The position numbers and the translations under genes were made by a program. A model generated the notes under the pieces. The model did no database searches and was not told where the DNA came from. It saw only the letters and a list, made by a program, of their open reading frames with translations. From the NCBI RefSeq assembly GCF_001598255.1, contig NZ_BCYP01000005.1, forward strand, positions 1 through 64,000: a DNA stretch of 64,000 bases, given 5' to 3'. Source of the stretch: Mitsuaria chitosanitabida ATCC BAA-476 = NBRC 102408. Lineage in GTDB: Bacteria; Pseudomonadota; Gammaproteobacteria; Burkholderiales; Burkholderiaceae_C. Positions 9,465-18,690 of the stretch are shown piece after piece (position 1 is the stretch's first letter; each line of letters starts with the position of its first letter).

Positions 9465-10384
9465 TGGAGACCTACGCGCTGCTCATCGCCGCGACGCTGA
9501 ACGCCGGCACGCTGATCGCCCTGGCCGCGCTGGGGCTGCTGATCAACGAGCGGGCCGGGGTGGTGAACCTCGGGGCCGAGGGGATGATGCTGGTCGCCGC
9601 GATCGCGGGCTTCGCCGCGGCGGTGCACAGCGGCAGCGACGTCGTGGGCTTCCTCGCCGGCATCGGCGCGGGCGCGCTGATGGCGCTGGCCTTCGGCCTG
9701 CTCGCGGTCTACCTCAACACCAACCAGTACGCGACCGGACTGGCGCTGAGCCTCTTCGGCGCGGGCTTCTCCGCCTTCGTCGGCCAGAACTACGTGCAGG
9801 CCAAGCTGACCGAGCGCCCGCACTTCGCGGTGCCAGGTCTTGCCGACCTCCCGTTCATCGGTCCGGCGTTGTTCCGCCAGCACCCGCTGGTCTACGGCGC
9901 GATCGCGCTGACCGCGCTGCTGGCCTGGGCGCTGGCCCGCACCCGCACCGGCCTGGTGCTGCGCGCGGTGGGCGAGTCCCCCGAATCGGCGCATGCGCTG
10001 GGCTATCCGGTGCGGCGCATCCGGCTCGGCGCGGTCGTGGTGGGCGGCGCGCTGTGCGGGCTGGCGGGCGCCTACTGCTCGGTCGTGTACACGCCGCTGT
10101 GGGTGGAGGGCATGATCGCCGGCAAGGGCTGGATCGCGCTGGCGCTGACCAGCTTCGCGACCTGGCGTCCGGCACGTGTCTTGCTCGGCGCCTGTCTGTT
10201 CGGGGGCGTGACCATGCTGCAGTTCCACCTGCAAGGGCAGGGCGTGCAGGTGGCCAGCCAGTTCCTGAGCATGCTGCCCTACCTGGCCACGATCGTGGTG
10301 CTGGTGCTGATCTCGCGCAACGAGAGCTTCATCCGCGCCAACATGCCGGCCTCGCTGGGACGCCCCTTCCACCCTGGCGGTTAG
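9464..10384 (+). CDS. BMP-type ABC transporter permease 2
   Basis: The 306-aa second permease of the importer is a BPD_transp_2 membrane protein of the YufQ/NupQ type. It carries the paired motif NERAGVVNLGAEGMM near residues 28-42, equivalent to NIGAEGQ of permease 1. Its ATG overlaps the stop codon of permease 1 (TGATG). A longer in-frame reading from 8882 is antisense-like filler from another frame of permease 1 and was not used. Confidence 0.9.
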   Translation: METYALLIAATLNAGTLIALAALGLLINERAGVVNLGAEGMMLVAAIAGFAAAVHSGSDVVGFLAGIGAGALMALAFGLLAVYLNTNQYATGLALSLFGAGFSAFVGQNYVQAKLTERPHFAVPGLADLPFIGPALFRQHPLVYGAIALTALLAWALARTRTGLVLRAVGESPESAHALGYPVRRIRLGAVVVGGALCGLAGAYCSVVYTPLWVEGMIAGKGWIALALTSFATWRPARVLLGACLFGGVTMLQFHLQGQGVQVASQFLSMLPYLATIVVLVLISRNESFIRANMPASLGRPFHPGG

Positions 10385-10459
10385 CCGCGACGGCCTGCGC
10401 GCCGGACCGCGTCGCCGTCCTCGTCGAAGCCTTCCTTCATCCGATCCTCTGGAGCCCCC

Positions 10460-11629
10460 ATGACCCCTCGCGCCCTGACCCGTCGTCCGCTGCTCGCCGC
10501 CACGGCGGCGGCCCTGTTGCTGCTGGCCGGCTGCGGCAAGAAGGACGAGGCGCCCGCCGGCGCGGCGTCCGCGCCCGAGGCCGGCGCCACCGCGGGCAGC
10601 GGCGCCACCGGCGAGCCGCTGAACATCGCCTTCGCCTATGTCGGCCCGGTCGGCGACGGCGGCTGGACCTTCGCGCACGACAACGCGCGCAAGGCGCTGG
10701 AGAAGGAATTCGGCCCCCGCATCAAGACCACCTTCGTCGAGAAGGTGCCCGAGGCCGCCGACGCCGAACGCGTCTTCCGCGACATGGTCCAGCAGGGCAA
10801 CACCCTGGTCTTCGGCACGACCTTCGGCTACATGGAGCCGATGCTCAAGGTCGCGGCCGACAGCCCGCAGCTGAAGTTCGAGCACGCCACCGGCTACAAG
10901 CAGTCGGCCAACCTGCGGACCTACGATTCCCGCACCTACGAGGGCGCCTACATGGCCGGCGTCGTCGCGGGCGCGATGACCAAGACCGGGACGCTGGGCG
11001 TGGTGGGCTCCATCCCCATCCCCGAGGTCATCCGCAACATCAACAGCTTCGCGCTGGGCGCGCAGAGCAGCAACCCCAAGGTCACGGTCAAGGTCGTGTG
11101 GGTCAACGACTGGTTCAACCCCCCGCAGGAGACCAACGCCGCGCAGACGCTGATCAACGCCGGCGCCGACGTGTTGATGCAGAACACCGATTCCAGCGCC
11201 GTGCTGCAGACCGCCGAGAAGAACGGCAAGTACGCCTTCGGCTGGGACTCGGACATGAGCAGCTACGGGCCGAAGGCCCACCTGGGCTCGGCGGTGATCA
11301 ACTGGGCGCCGTACTACATCGCGACCGTGAAGTCGGTGCTGGACGGCAGCTGGAGCGCCGGTCCCGGCAAGCACAGCTGGTGGGGCGTCAAGGAGGGCGC
11401 GATCGACCTGGTCTCGCTCAACGCCGCGGTGCCGGCGGAGGCGAAGGCGCGGCTGGATCAGGTGAAGGCCGGTCTGAAGGACGGCAGCTTCGTGATCTGG
11501 AAGGGCCCCATCGCCGGACAGGACGGCAAGGAGGTCCTGGCCAAGGACGCCGTCGCCGACGACAAGTTCCTGCAGGGCATCAAGTTCTACGTGAAGGGCG
11601 TCGAGGGACAGGTGCCGGCCGGCAAGTGA
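10460..11629 (+). CDS. BMP-family nucleoside-binding lipoprotein
   Basis: This 389-aa protein is the periplasmic binding component of the importer. A lipoprotein signal ends in LLLLAGC, with the lipidated Cys at residue 25, followed by an Ala/Gly/Pro linker to about residue 50. The rest is a BmpA/PnrA-like fold that begins NIAFAYVGPVGDGGWTFAHD. The start is preceded by GGAG. It lies 75 bp after the second permease in the same direction, so it probably belongs to the operon, perhaps with an extra promoter for the abundant binding protein. Confidence 0.9.
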   Translation: MTPRALTRRPLLAATAAALLLLAGCGKKDEAPAGAASAPEAGATAGSGATGEPLNIAFAYVGPVGDGGWTFAHDNARKALEKEFGPRIKTTFVEKVPEAADAERVFRDMVQQGNTLVFGTTFGYMEPMLKVAADSPQLKFEHATGYKQSANLRTYDSRTYEGAYMAGVVAGAMTKTGTLGVVGSIPIPEVIRNINSFALGAQSSNPKVTVKVVWVNDWFNPPQETNAAQTLINAGADVLMQNTDSSAVLQTAEKNGKYAFGWDSDMSSYGPKAHLGSAVINWAPYYIATVKSVLDGSWSAGPGKHSWWGVKEGAIDLVSLNAAVPAEAKARLDQVKAGLKDGSFVIWKGPIAGQDGKEVLAKDAVADDKFLQGIKFYVKGVEGQVPAGK

Positions 11630-11735
11630 CCCCGCGCCCGGCACGCCGGGTTCGACCGGGGCCATCCGCCCCGGCCCACGAGGTCGGTCCCACGAGGCCG
11701 GCCCACCGTATTTCCATCCAACTCAGGGAGACACG

Positions 11736-13775
11736 ATGAGAGAGCAGACCTTGCGCGCCGCCGTCGGCGCCCGCTGCGTGGCGATGGCCGCGGCCCTCGC
11801 GCTGAACGCCGCGGCGCAGGCCGCCGCGCCGCGTCCGGAGGCGCCCGCCGCCAAGTCCGCCGCGCAGCCGGTGGCGCCGCGCGCGGCCAAGCCCTACACG
11901 ATCGAGCAGTTCATGGCGACGACCTCGATCACCGGGGCCTCCTTCTCGGCCGACGAGAAGCGCATCCTGTTCAGCAGCAACGTGACCGGCGTGTTCAACG
12001 TCTACAGCGTCTCCGTCGACGGCGGCGAGCCGGTGGCGCTCACCCGGTCCACGACCGACACGCATTACGGCGTGAGCTATTTCCGCCATGACGACCGCGT
12101 GCTCTACACCCGCGATCGGGGCGGCGACGAGAACAACCACCTCTACGTGCGCGAGCTCGACGGCAGCGAGAAAGACCTGACCCCCGGCGAGAAGCTCAAG
12201 GCCGCCTTCATCGGCTGGAGCCAGGACGGCGACAGCTTCTACGTGACCACCAACGAGCGCGACGCCCGCTATCTCGACGTCTACCGCTACGACGCGAAGG
12301 GCTATGCGCGCGAGCTGGTCTACCGCAACGACGACGGGCTGGCGGTGTTCGGCGTCAGCGGGGACGGTCGCTGGATCGCGCTGGGGCGGACCAACACGAC
12401 GGCCGACTCCGACGTGTTGCTGCACGACACGCGCAGCAAGGAAACGGAGCACCTGACGCCGCACGAGGGCGTGGCCTCGTTCAACGCGGCGAGCTTCGAT
12501 CCCGAGTCCAGGACGCTGCTGATCCTGAGCAACGAAGGGCGCGAGTTCACGCGGCTGCAGGCCTACGACCTGGCCTCGGGCCGGACGCGCGAGATGGAGC
12601 AGGCGGACTGGGACATCGTCTACAGCGTGTTCTCGCGCGACGGCCGCTACCGCGTCACCGGCATCAACGCCGATGCCAGCCTGACGCTGCGCATCGTCAC
12701 CACCGCCGACGGCAAGCCGGTCGCGCTGCCCAAGCTGCCGGGCGGCGAGCTGCGCGGGGTGAGCTTCTCCCGCAGCAGCCAGCGCATGGCCTTCTACCTG
12801 AACGGGGACCGCTCGCCGAGCAACCTTTACGTCTACGACTTCGGGACCAGGCAGGCGAAGCAGCTGACCCACAGCCTGTCCCGCGAGATCGATCCCGAGG
12901 AGCTGGTGGAAGGCCGCATCGTGCGCTTCCGCTCCTTCGACGGGATGGTGATCCCGTCGGTCTACTACCAGCCCAAGGAGGCCTCGCCGACGCACAAGGT
13001 GCCGGCGGTGCTCTACGTGCATGGCGGCCCCGGCGGCCAGACCATGCGCGGCTACAACGCGACCATCCAGTACCTGGTGAACCACGGCTACGCGGTGCTG
13101 GGCATCAACAACCGCGGCAGCTCGGGCTACGGGAAGAGCTTCTTCACCGCCGACGACGGCAAGCACGGCCGCGAGCCGCTGTGGGACTGCATCGAGGCCA
13201 AGACCTATCTGGCGGGGACCGGCGTGATCGATCCGGAGCGCATCGGCATCATGGGCGGCAGCTACGGCGGCTACATGACGCTGGCGGCGATGGCCTTCCG
13301 GCCCGAGGCCTTCAAGGTGGGCATCGACATCTTCGGCGTGTCCAACTGGCTGCGCACGCTGGAGTCGATCCCGCCCTACTGGGAGAGCTTCCGCCAGGCG
13401 CTGTACCAGGAGATCGGCGATCCGGTGAAGGACAAGGAGATGCTGATCGCCACCTCGCCGCTGTTCCATGCCAAGGAGATCCGCAAGCCGCTGATGGTGA
13501 TCCAGGGCAAGAACGACCCGCGCGTGATCAAGCCGGAGAGCGACGAGATCGTCGAGGCGGTCCGGAAGAACGGCGTACCGGTCGAGTACGTGGTCTTCGA
13601 CGACGAGGGCCACGGTTTCACGAAGAAGAAGAACCAGATCGTGTCCAACCGCCAGATGCTGGCCTTCCTCGACCGCTACCTGAAGCCGGGCGTGCAGGCG
13701 ACCGCGCCCCCCGCGACGCCGGCCGCCGCGCCCGCGGCGGGCGCCGACGCCGCCACGCCGGCCAGCGTGCGCTAG
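11736..13775 (+). CDS. S9-family prolyl-oligopeptidase-like peptidase, exported
   Basis: The 679-aa serine peptidase has a Sec-type signal peptide over about residues 1-29 (cleavage after an Ala-rich stretch). A beta-propeller-like N-terminal region with WD40-like segments leads into an alpha/beta-hydrolase domain. The nucleophile is Ser509 in GGSYGGYMT, the acid is probably Asp594 in KNDPRV, and the base is His626 in DEGHGF. This matches periplasmic dipeptidyl/acylaminoacyl peptidases. The start has a GGGAG site 9 bp upstream. It is separated from the transporter genes by 106 bp and is probably its own unit. Confidence 0.9.
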   Translation: MREQTLRAAVGARCVAMAAALALNAAAQAAAPRPEAPAAKSAAQPVAPRAAKPYTIEQFMATTSITGASFSADEKRILFSSNVTGVFNVYSVSVDGGEPVALTRSTTDTHYGVSYFRHDDRVLYTRDRGGDENNHLYVRELDGSEKDLTPGEKLKAAFIGWSQDGDSFYVTTNERDARYLDVYRYDAKGYARELVYRNDDGLAVFGVSGDGRWIALGRTNTTADSDVLLHDTRSKETEHLTPHEGVASFNAASFDPESRTLLILSNEGREFTRLQAYDLASGRTREMEQADWDIVYSVFSRDGRYRVTGINADASLTLRIVTTADGKPVALPKLPGGELRGVSFSRSSQRMAFYLNGDRSPSNLYVYDFGTRQAKQLTHSLSREIDPEELVEGRIVRFRSFDGMVIPSVYYQPKEASPTHKVPAVLYVHGGPGGQTMRGYNATIQYLVNHGYAVLGINNRGSSGYGKSFFTADDGKHGREPLWDCIEAKTYLAGTGVIDPERIGIMGGSYGGYMTLAAMAFRPEAFKVGIDIFGVSNWLRTLESIPPYWESFRQALYQEIGDPVKDKEMLIATSPLFHAKEIRKPLMVIQGKNDPRVIKPESDEIVEAVRKNGVPVEYVVFDDEGHGFTKKKNQIVSNRQMLAFLDRYLKPGVQATAPPATPAAAPAAGADAATPASVR

Positions 13776-13806
13776 CGCACGCACCCGGTGCGCTGATCGC
13801 CGGGAA

Positions 13807-13831
13807 GCCCGTCGCCATCGGGGCGACGGGC
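13807..13831 (+). terminator. Terminator-like hairpin after the S9 peptidase gene
   Basis: GCCCGTCGCC pairs with GGCGACGGGC over 10 bp around a 5-nt loop. It lies 31 bp after the peptidase stop, and a T-rich but broken tail (CGATCGTTCTCTG) follows. A perfect 18-bp palindrome also overlaps the stop codon itself at 13765-13782. Confidence 0.5.
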
Positions 13832-14065
13832 CGATCGTTCTCTGAAATTCGTCTGAATTCTCCCAGTCGTTGCACGGCTTACAGGTCGTTGCCTGGCGCG
13901 TGCGCGGCCCAGGCAGGATCCATCCCCTACGCCCGGCCCACGCTGCCGGGCCATGTCCGATCAGAGAGAGAAGCGCCCGGCCAGGGCGCCTTGCGGGCCA
14001 CCTGCCCGCGGCGCAGGGACGGGCGACCACACCGGATCAAGCCGGTGGCATTGGGGGATTCAGAG

Positions 14066-14467
14066 ATGCGATTCGAAGGAACCTTGGATAGCTGGTACGC
14101 CGAGCGCGGCCATGGCATGGTGCGACCGGAGCAGGGCGGCGAAGCCCTGTTCGTGCACGTGTCGGCCTTCCCGCTGGACGGCCAGTCGCCTCAGGAAGGC
14201 GAACGCGTGAGTTTCGAGGTTGTGTCCAAGAGTGACGGCAGCAAACAGGCGGTCCGCCTGCAGCGCCTGTCGGCCTACAAGCTGCCGTCGCAGCTGCGCC
14301 CGGTGCGCCAGGGCTCGCGCCCGCCGCGGCCGATCGGCCGCCGCCGCACCTCGCCCCTGGTCTGGATGGTGCTGGCGCTGCTGGCCCTGGGCGTGGGCGC
14401 CACCGTGTGGTCGCCCGCCAGCCATGCGCTGGTCGCCTCGCGCGAGGCCGCGTCCGCGCGGCACTGA
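14066..14467 (+). CDS. Cold-shock-domain protein with a C-terminal membrane helix
   Basis: The 133-aa product begins with a cold-shock-like nucleic-acid-binding fold (about residues 1-66). It opens MRFEGTLDSWYAERGHGMVRP, a variant of the KGTVKWFN.KGFGFI pattern, and continues with ALFVHVSAF as the RNP2-like strand. A basic, Pro-rich linker with RPPRPIGRRR leads to one hydrophobic segment (about 92-112, LVWMVLALLALGVGATVW) and a short tail. Similar cold-shock plus DUF1294 fusions are known, but here the membrane part looks like a single helix. The ATG at 14066 is preceded by GGGGGA. It converges on the TonB receptor gene. Confidence 0.75.
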   Translation: MRFEGTLDSWYAERGHGMVRPEQGGEALFVHVSAFPLDGQSPQEGERVSFEVVSKSDGSKQAVRLQRLSAYKLPSQLRPVRQGSRPPRPIGRRRTSPLVWMVLALLALGVGATVWSPASHALVASREAASARH

Positions 14468-14487
14468 CACCGACAAGTTGACTCCTG

Positions 14488-14510
14488 GGGGGCCGGCAAT
14501 CGCGGCCCCC
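14488..14510. other. GC-rich hairpin downstream of the cold-shock gene
   Basis: GGGGGCCG and CGGCCCCC pair around a 7-nt loop, without a T-run. It lies between convergent genes just before a clear terminator. Confidence 0.45.
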
Positions 14511-14543
14511 GTCGCCCTCGCGGGGCTCCCGTGCCCCGCCTTC

Positions 14544-14569
14544 AGGCTGCCGTCATGGCAGCCTTTTTT
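14544..14569 (+). terminator. Rho-independent terminator
   Basis: AGGCTGCC and GGCAGCCT form a perfect 8-bp stem with a GTCAT loop, followed by a run of T. It ends transcripts from the cold-shock gene just before the convergent TonB receptor gene ends. Confidence 0.8.
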
Positions 14570-14584
14570 GCGTCCGACGCGCGC

Positions 14585-16957
14585 TCAGACCTTCATTTCC
14601 AAGCGCACCTGCCAGACGGTGAAGCTGCGGCCGGTGCTCTCGCTGGTGACGATGCGGCCCGGCGTGATCGACAGGCTGCCGTTGCCGTAGCTCAGCGGCT
14701 CCAGGTTGCTCGCGGAGACGCGCAGCGCCACCGCGGGCGAGAAGGTCCACATCGCGAAGGCGTCGATGACGCGCTTCTTGTCGATGTCGGCCAGCACCTG
14801 GTTGCTCTGCTGCAGCAGGTTGGACGGCGTGTAGTTCAGCGAGGCGCCCAGCGTCAGCGGGAGCGTGCGCAGGCGGTAGTCGGCGCCGAGGTTGGCCGTG
14901 TAGCGCGGCTGCTGGTCCAGCCGGTTGTTGGGCCCCTGGATGCCGTCGACCGCCGAGTGGAACAGCGACAGGTTGCTGCGCAGGTTGACGGGCAGCGCGT
15001 CGGTCAGGTACTCGTCGAGGCGGAACTTGGCCTCGAGCTCGACGCCGTAGGTCGTCGCGTCGCCGATGTTGCGCGGGCGCACGACGTAGCGGGGGACCGG
15101 CGAGTACGGGACCGGCTCGAGCATGGCCTGGCTGCGGATCAGGTCGGTGATGCGGCGGTAGAAGAAGTTGGCGCTGAGCAGGCCGCCCTTGCTGAGGTAC
15201 TTCTCGTAGCCGATCTCGACGCCGGTGGCCATCTCGGGCTTGAGGCCCGGATTGCCCATGCGGTCGGGCGAGTCGATGGTGTTGGTGGTGCAGGGCGGCT
15301 GCGTCGGGTCGCCGCAGGCGTAGCGGTTGCTGATGCTCAGGCGGCCGACGATGTCGTTCAGGTTGGGCGCGCGGTAGCTGCGCGTCAGGCTGGCGCGGAT
15401 CTGTTCCTTGCTCTTCTCGTCGAGCTTGTAGACCGCGTGCAGCAGCGGGGTCAGCACGCTGGAGGTGTTGCTGATCGGACCCAGGTTGCTGGTGCTCTCG
15501 GTCTTGATGCCTTCCCAGCGCAGACCGGCGTAGAAGCCCCATTGCTTGCCCAGGCTCCACTCGTCCTGCGCGTAGGCGGCGAAGCGGCGGGTCGATGCGT
15601 TGACGTTGTCGCCGAAGTCGGCCAGGTAGACGCAGGGCGCGCCGGCCGAGCCCTCGACATAGCTCTGCAGGCAGGTGCGCGTCTGGTTGCGGCGGGTGCC
15701 TTCGCCCTCGAGCCCGGCGACCAGGTTGTGCTCGTTGTCGAGCTGGTGGGTCAGCTTGGTGCTGAAGCTCCAGGAGGTGTCGCGGCTGCGGGTGTCGTCG
15801 TCCTGCGTGCGGTAGAACGCCAGGCCGTTGTCCTCCTCGCGGTGCGAGGCGCTGTTCATCGTCATCCGGCCGACGCCGACGCGGGACTCCAGGCGCGAGT
15901 GCTCGTCGATGCGCTTGTTCCACTGCAGGTTGAGCCGGGCCATGGCGGCGCGGCTGCTGCCGTCGGTGGACGCGTCGGTGTAGCGGATGTGGTCGAGGTC
16001 GGTGGTCGGGAGCGCCGGCGTCTGGTCCTGGTTGAACTGGCTGGCGCTGGTGCCGCGGTTGACCATCACGAAGGGCTGGATGGCGAGGGTGTCGCCGCCG
16101 TCCAGGCGCAGCTGCAGGCGGCCCGTCATGTTGAGCGACTTGCGCTGGTCGTCGGCGTGGCCGAGGTTGGTCAGCAGGGTCTGGCGGGTGACGTTGCCCT
16201 GCGGATCGACGAGCTGGGTCAGCGAGGTCGAGTGGATGTCGTCGACGCGCTTGTGCTGCATCGCGTTGACGGTGAAGTTGTAGGCGCCGCCGTTGTCGTC
16301 CAGCTTGTCGTTGCGGGTCCAGCTCAGGTGCGGGGTGACGTGGTCGCGCTCGAAGGCGGCGGCGACGCGGACCTCGTTGAGGCGGCGCTGGAGGGCCTCG
16401 CGGAGCACGACGTTGATGGTGCCGGCGATGGCGCGGGCGCCGAACTCGGCGGTGGGCGCGCGCATGACCTCGATGCGCTCGATCTGCTCGGGCGGCAACT
16501 CGTCGAGCGAGAAGCCCGGCGGCATGCGCTCGCCGTTCACCAGGATCTGCGTGTAGCCGCTGCCCATGCCGCGCATGCGGATCTCGCCGCCTCGGCCGGG
16601 GCGGCCGCCGGTGGTGACGCCGGGCAGGCGCTTGAGGACTTCACCGATGGTGCTGTCGCCGTAGCGTTCGATCTCCTCGCGGCCGATGATGATCTTCGAG
16701 GCGGTGGAGGCGCGGCGCTGATCGTCGTCGCGCGAGGTGCCCTGGATCTCGACGCGATCCAGGCGGGCGTCGGGCTTGACCGGCGCGGCGTCGCTGCGGG
16801 CGCGCGACGGCGGGGAGGCCGGTGCCGGCGGGGAGGTGGGCGCCTTCTGCGGGGGCGCTTCGGCGGGGGGCGCGGTCTGGGACCAGGCGGAGCTGCCGAG
16901 GGCCAGCAACAGGGCGAACGAAAGAGGCTGCAGGGCAGGGCGGCGGGTGCGTGTCAT
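14585..16957 (-). CDS. TonB-dependent outer-membrane receptor
   Basis: The 790-aa product has a signal peptide (about 1-26), a Pro/Ala/Lys-rich linker and a TonB box-like start near VEIQGTS. The plug domain includes RLPGVTTGGRPGRGGEIRMR, and a 22-stranded-type barrel ends in the aromatic-rich FTVWQVRLEMKV. It imports an unknown ligand through the outer membrane using TonB energy. No riboswitch or Fur-like site is obvious upstream, and no neighbour suggests the ligand. I chose ATG 16957; an in-frame TTG at 16972 is the only longer option. Confidence 0.85.
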   Translation of the reverse strand: MTRTRRPALQPLSFALLLALGSSAWSQTAPPAEAPPQKAPTSPPAPASPPSRARSDAAPVKPDARLDRVEIQGTSRDDDQRRASTASKIIIGREEIERYGDSTIGEVLKRLPGVTTGGRPGRGGEIRMRGMGSGYTQILVNGERMPPGFSLDELPPEQIERIEVMRAPTAEFGARAIAGTINVVLREALQRRLNEVRVAAAFERDHVTPHLSWTRNDKLDDNGGAYNFTVNAMQHKRVDDIHSTSLTQLVDPQGNVTRQTLLTNLGHADDQRKSLNMTGRLQLRLDGGDTLAIQPFVMVNRGTSASQFNQDQTPALPTTDLDHIRYTDASTDGSSRAAMARLNLQWNKRIDEHSRLESRVGVGRMTMNSASHREEDNGLAFYRTQDDDTRSRDTSWSFSTKLTHQLDNEHNLVAGLEGEGTRRNQTRTCLQSYVEGSAGAPCVYLADFGDNVNASTRRFAAYAQDEWSLGKQWGFYAGLRWEGIKTESTSNLGPISNTSSVLTPLLHAVYKLDEKSKEQIRASLTRSYRAPNLNDIVGRLSISNRYACGDPTQPPCTTNTIDSPDRMGNPGLKPEMATGVEIGYEKYLSKGGLLSANFFYRRITDLIRSQAMLEPVPYSPVPRYVVRPRNIGDATTYGVELEAKFRLDEYLTDALPVNLRSNLSLFHSAVDGIQGPNNRLDQQPRYTANLGADYRLRTLPLTLGASLNYTPSNLLQQSNQVLADIDKKRVIDAFAMWTFSPAVALRVSASNLEPLSYGNGSLSITPGRIVTSESTGRSFTVWQVRLEMKV

Positions 16958-17451
16958 CGAGGTCAATGGCAAGGCAAGCGCGGCCAGTCTGGCGACGGCT
17001 AGGACGGAAGCGCGGGGAGTGGACGGAGCGTCGGCGCACGTGTCGGGATGGACACGGCGCGAGCGGGCGCAAGGATCGCACGGTGTACGTTTGGTGACGA
17101 AGGTCGCGCCCGACTTTCATCCTTCTTTACCTGAGGTGATGGGGATGCGCGACGGGACTGCGGGCAAACCCCGACGGCAGGCCCATGGCTGCGGGGTTGC
17201 GGGGCGAGGCGAGCCGCCAATGAAGAAGGCCACCCGTGTGGGTGGCCTTCGGAAGAGGGTATCCGTGACGCTGGTGACGGGTTCCAGCTTTCTGCCCTAT
17301 GTCGCAGCCGGTTGTTGTCTCGGATGCCTTGCATTCTGCCGACGCTCTGTGACGGTGCCTTGACGAACAGCAAGGCAAGTCCGGCCCAGTTCCAGCGATG
17401 GGCGATTGGCGCGCGGGCCCGCGGCGTCCGCGCGCCGGGGCGTTCGGCCGC
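16958..17451. other. Intergenic region with an orphan hairpin and no supported gene
   Basis: This 494-bp gap lies between the TonB receptor start and the end of the amidase gene, both on the minus strand. Small ORFs in it have no recognisable composition or ribosome-binding sites. It holds the hairpin at 17225-17250 and a second inverted repeat (TGCCTTG / CAAGGCA at 17356-17377). The promoter of the TonB receptor should be near 16960-17100. Confidence 0.6.
17225..17250 (-). terminator. Orphan terminator-like hairpin
   Basis: An 11-bp perfect stem (GAAGGCCACCC with its complement) has a 4-nt loop. On the minus strand it is followed by TTCATT. It sits about 200 bp past the amidase stop, which is far for that gene's terminator; a small RNA ending here is possible. 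Confidence 0.5.
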
Positions 17452-18555
17452 TCAGACCCCGGGCAGGCCGAGGAAGCGGAAGGGCTTGCTCGGCTTGAAC
17501 TGCGCGGACACCTCGCCGGCGAAGACGTTCTTCTGATGCTCGCCCAGGGCCAGCACGCGGACCTGGCCTGTCTTCTCGGAGAAGTCGATCTTCTTCAGGT
17601 CGACCCAGAACGCGTTGGGTGTCAGCGCCGATTCGAAGAAGTAGAGCCTGCGCTTGTGGTCGACCACGGTGCGCCAGCGCGTGGACGAGATGTTGGGCTC
17701 GTCGGGCGTGGTGATGCCGTAGGGCACCGAGGCGTTGCGGATCACGCTGAACATCGCGGCCAGCGCGAGGTCCGGATCCTCGTAGCGCGGGATGGCGTTG
17801 ACGTAGAAGCTCGCCCGCGCGAAGCGGTCGGCCGCGCGGTTCGTGCCCGGCAGCATCACGGTGCCGCCGATCTGCTTCCAGTACGCGTTGAGCGCGAGCT
17901 GATGGTCGAAGGTCGGCGAGTTGGTCATCACCTGGTACTGGCGGCCGTGGTGGATGACCTGCTTGCCGTCGATGTACTCGATGATGGCGCTGTCGCCGGT
18001 GGCATCGGAGAGCGAGAGATGCAGCGTGGCCAGCCGGTCCTCGCCGGGCACGTTGTCGGTGACCGGGGTGAAGGGCTCCTGCCGCAGCGCCTCGACGGCC
18101 TCGCGCACGCTGCCGAAGCGGTCGAGCACGTACTGCGCCCAGGCCGCGATGGTGAGTCCGGGCTTGCTGCCGTCGAACTTCGGGTACTGCGACTCCACCA
18201 GCCACAGCACGTTGGCGGCGAGCCCGGCCTCATTGACCCCGTCGGTGGTGGAGATGTCGTAGCCGGTGGCGATGACGCTCCCGTAGCGGGACGTCCACTT
18301 CAAGGTGTTCGGTCCGGCCTCTCCCGTGCGCGCCATGCCGCGCGGGAAGATCCAGAGGTTGGTGGCGACGTCGACCTTCCAGTCCATGGACCGGGCGGTG
18401 ACGATGTTGCCGTCGGGGCCGAGGTAGACCACCCGCGTGCAGGCGAGCGCGGCGTCGCCGAACGTGGCGGCGGTGAATGCCGTGACGGCGGTGGCGGCCG
18501 CGAGCGCGCACAGCGCCTGGCGGGTCCGGTTCAGGAGCCTCATCGATCGCGTCAT
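17452..18555 (-). CDS. Choloylglycine hydrolase / penicillin V acylase-family amidase, exported
   Basis: The 367-aa linear-amide hydrolase belongs to the Ntn-hydrolase family. A signal peptide runs to residue 38 (AALA), and removal exposes Cys39 (CTRVVY) as the N-terminal nucleophile, which is exactly the family requirement. The catalytic Arg and Asp (TARSMDW) follow about 17 residues later. Gram-negative periplasmic members hydrolyse penicillin V or long-chain acyl-homoserine lactones. Bile-salt hydrolysis is less likely for an apparently environmental organism. The ATG at 18555 has a GGGAGG site 8 bp upstream. The substrate cannot be told from sequence alone. Confidence 0.85.
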   Translation of the reverse strand: MTRSMRLLNRTRQALCALAAATAVTAFTAATFGDAALACTRVVYLGPDGNIVTARSMDWKVDVATNLWIFPRGMARTGEAGPNTLKWTSRYGSVIATGYDISTTDGVNEAGLAANVLWLVESQYPKFDGSKPGLTIAAWAQYVLDRFGSVREAVEALRQEPFTPVTDNVPGEDRLATLHLSLSDATGDSAIIEYIDGKQVIHHGRQYQVMTNSPTFDHQLALNAYWKQIGGTVMLPGTNRAADRFARASFYVNAIPRYEDPDLALAAMFSVIRNASVPYGITTPDEPNISSTRWRTVVDHKRRLYFFESALTPNAFWVDLKKIDFSEKTGQVRVLALGEHQKNVFAGEVSAQFKPSKPFRFLGLPGV

Positions 18556-18690
18556 CGTGTCCTCCCTGGACGAGCGGTGAAACAGGCATGCGGGACTCGG
18601 TCGACCGGCGACGCCAAGCGGTCGCGTGACGGCCGGGTCGAGGCGACCGTATCATGGCCCGCACTGTCATCGCCACCGGGAGTCCTCGCC

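Noticed and set aside
14531-17002. 823-aa plus-strand ORF opposite the TonB receptor
   Set aside because: It is rich in Val, Ala, Gly, Gln and Arg with no domain, and is fully antisense to a well-supported receptor gene.
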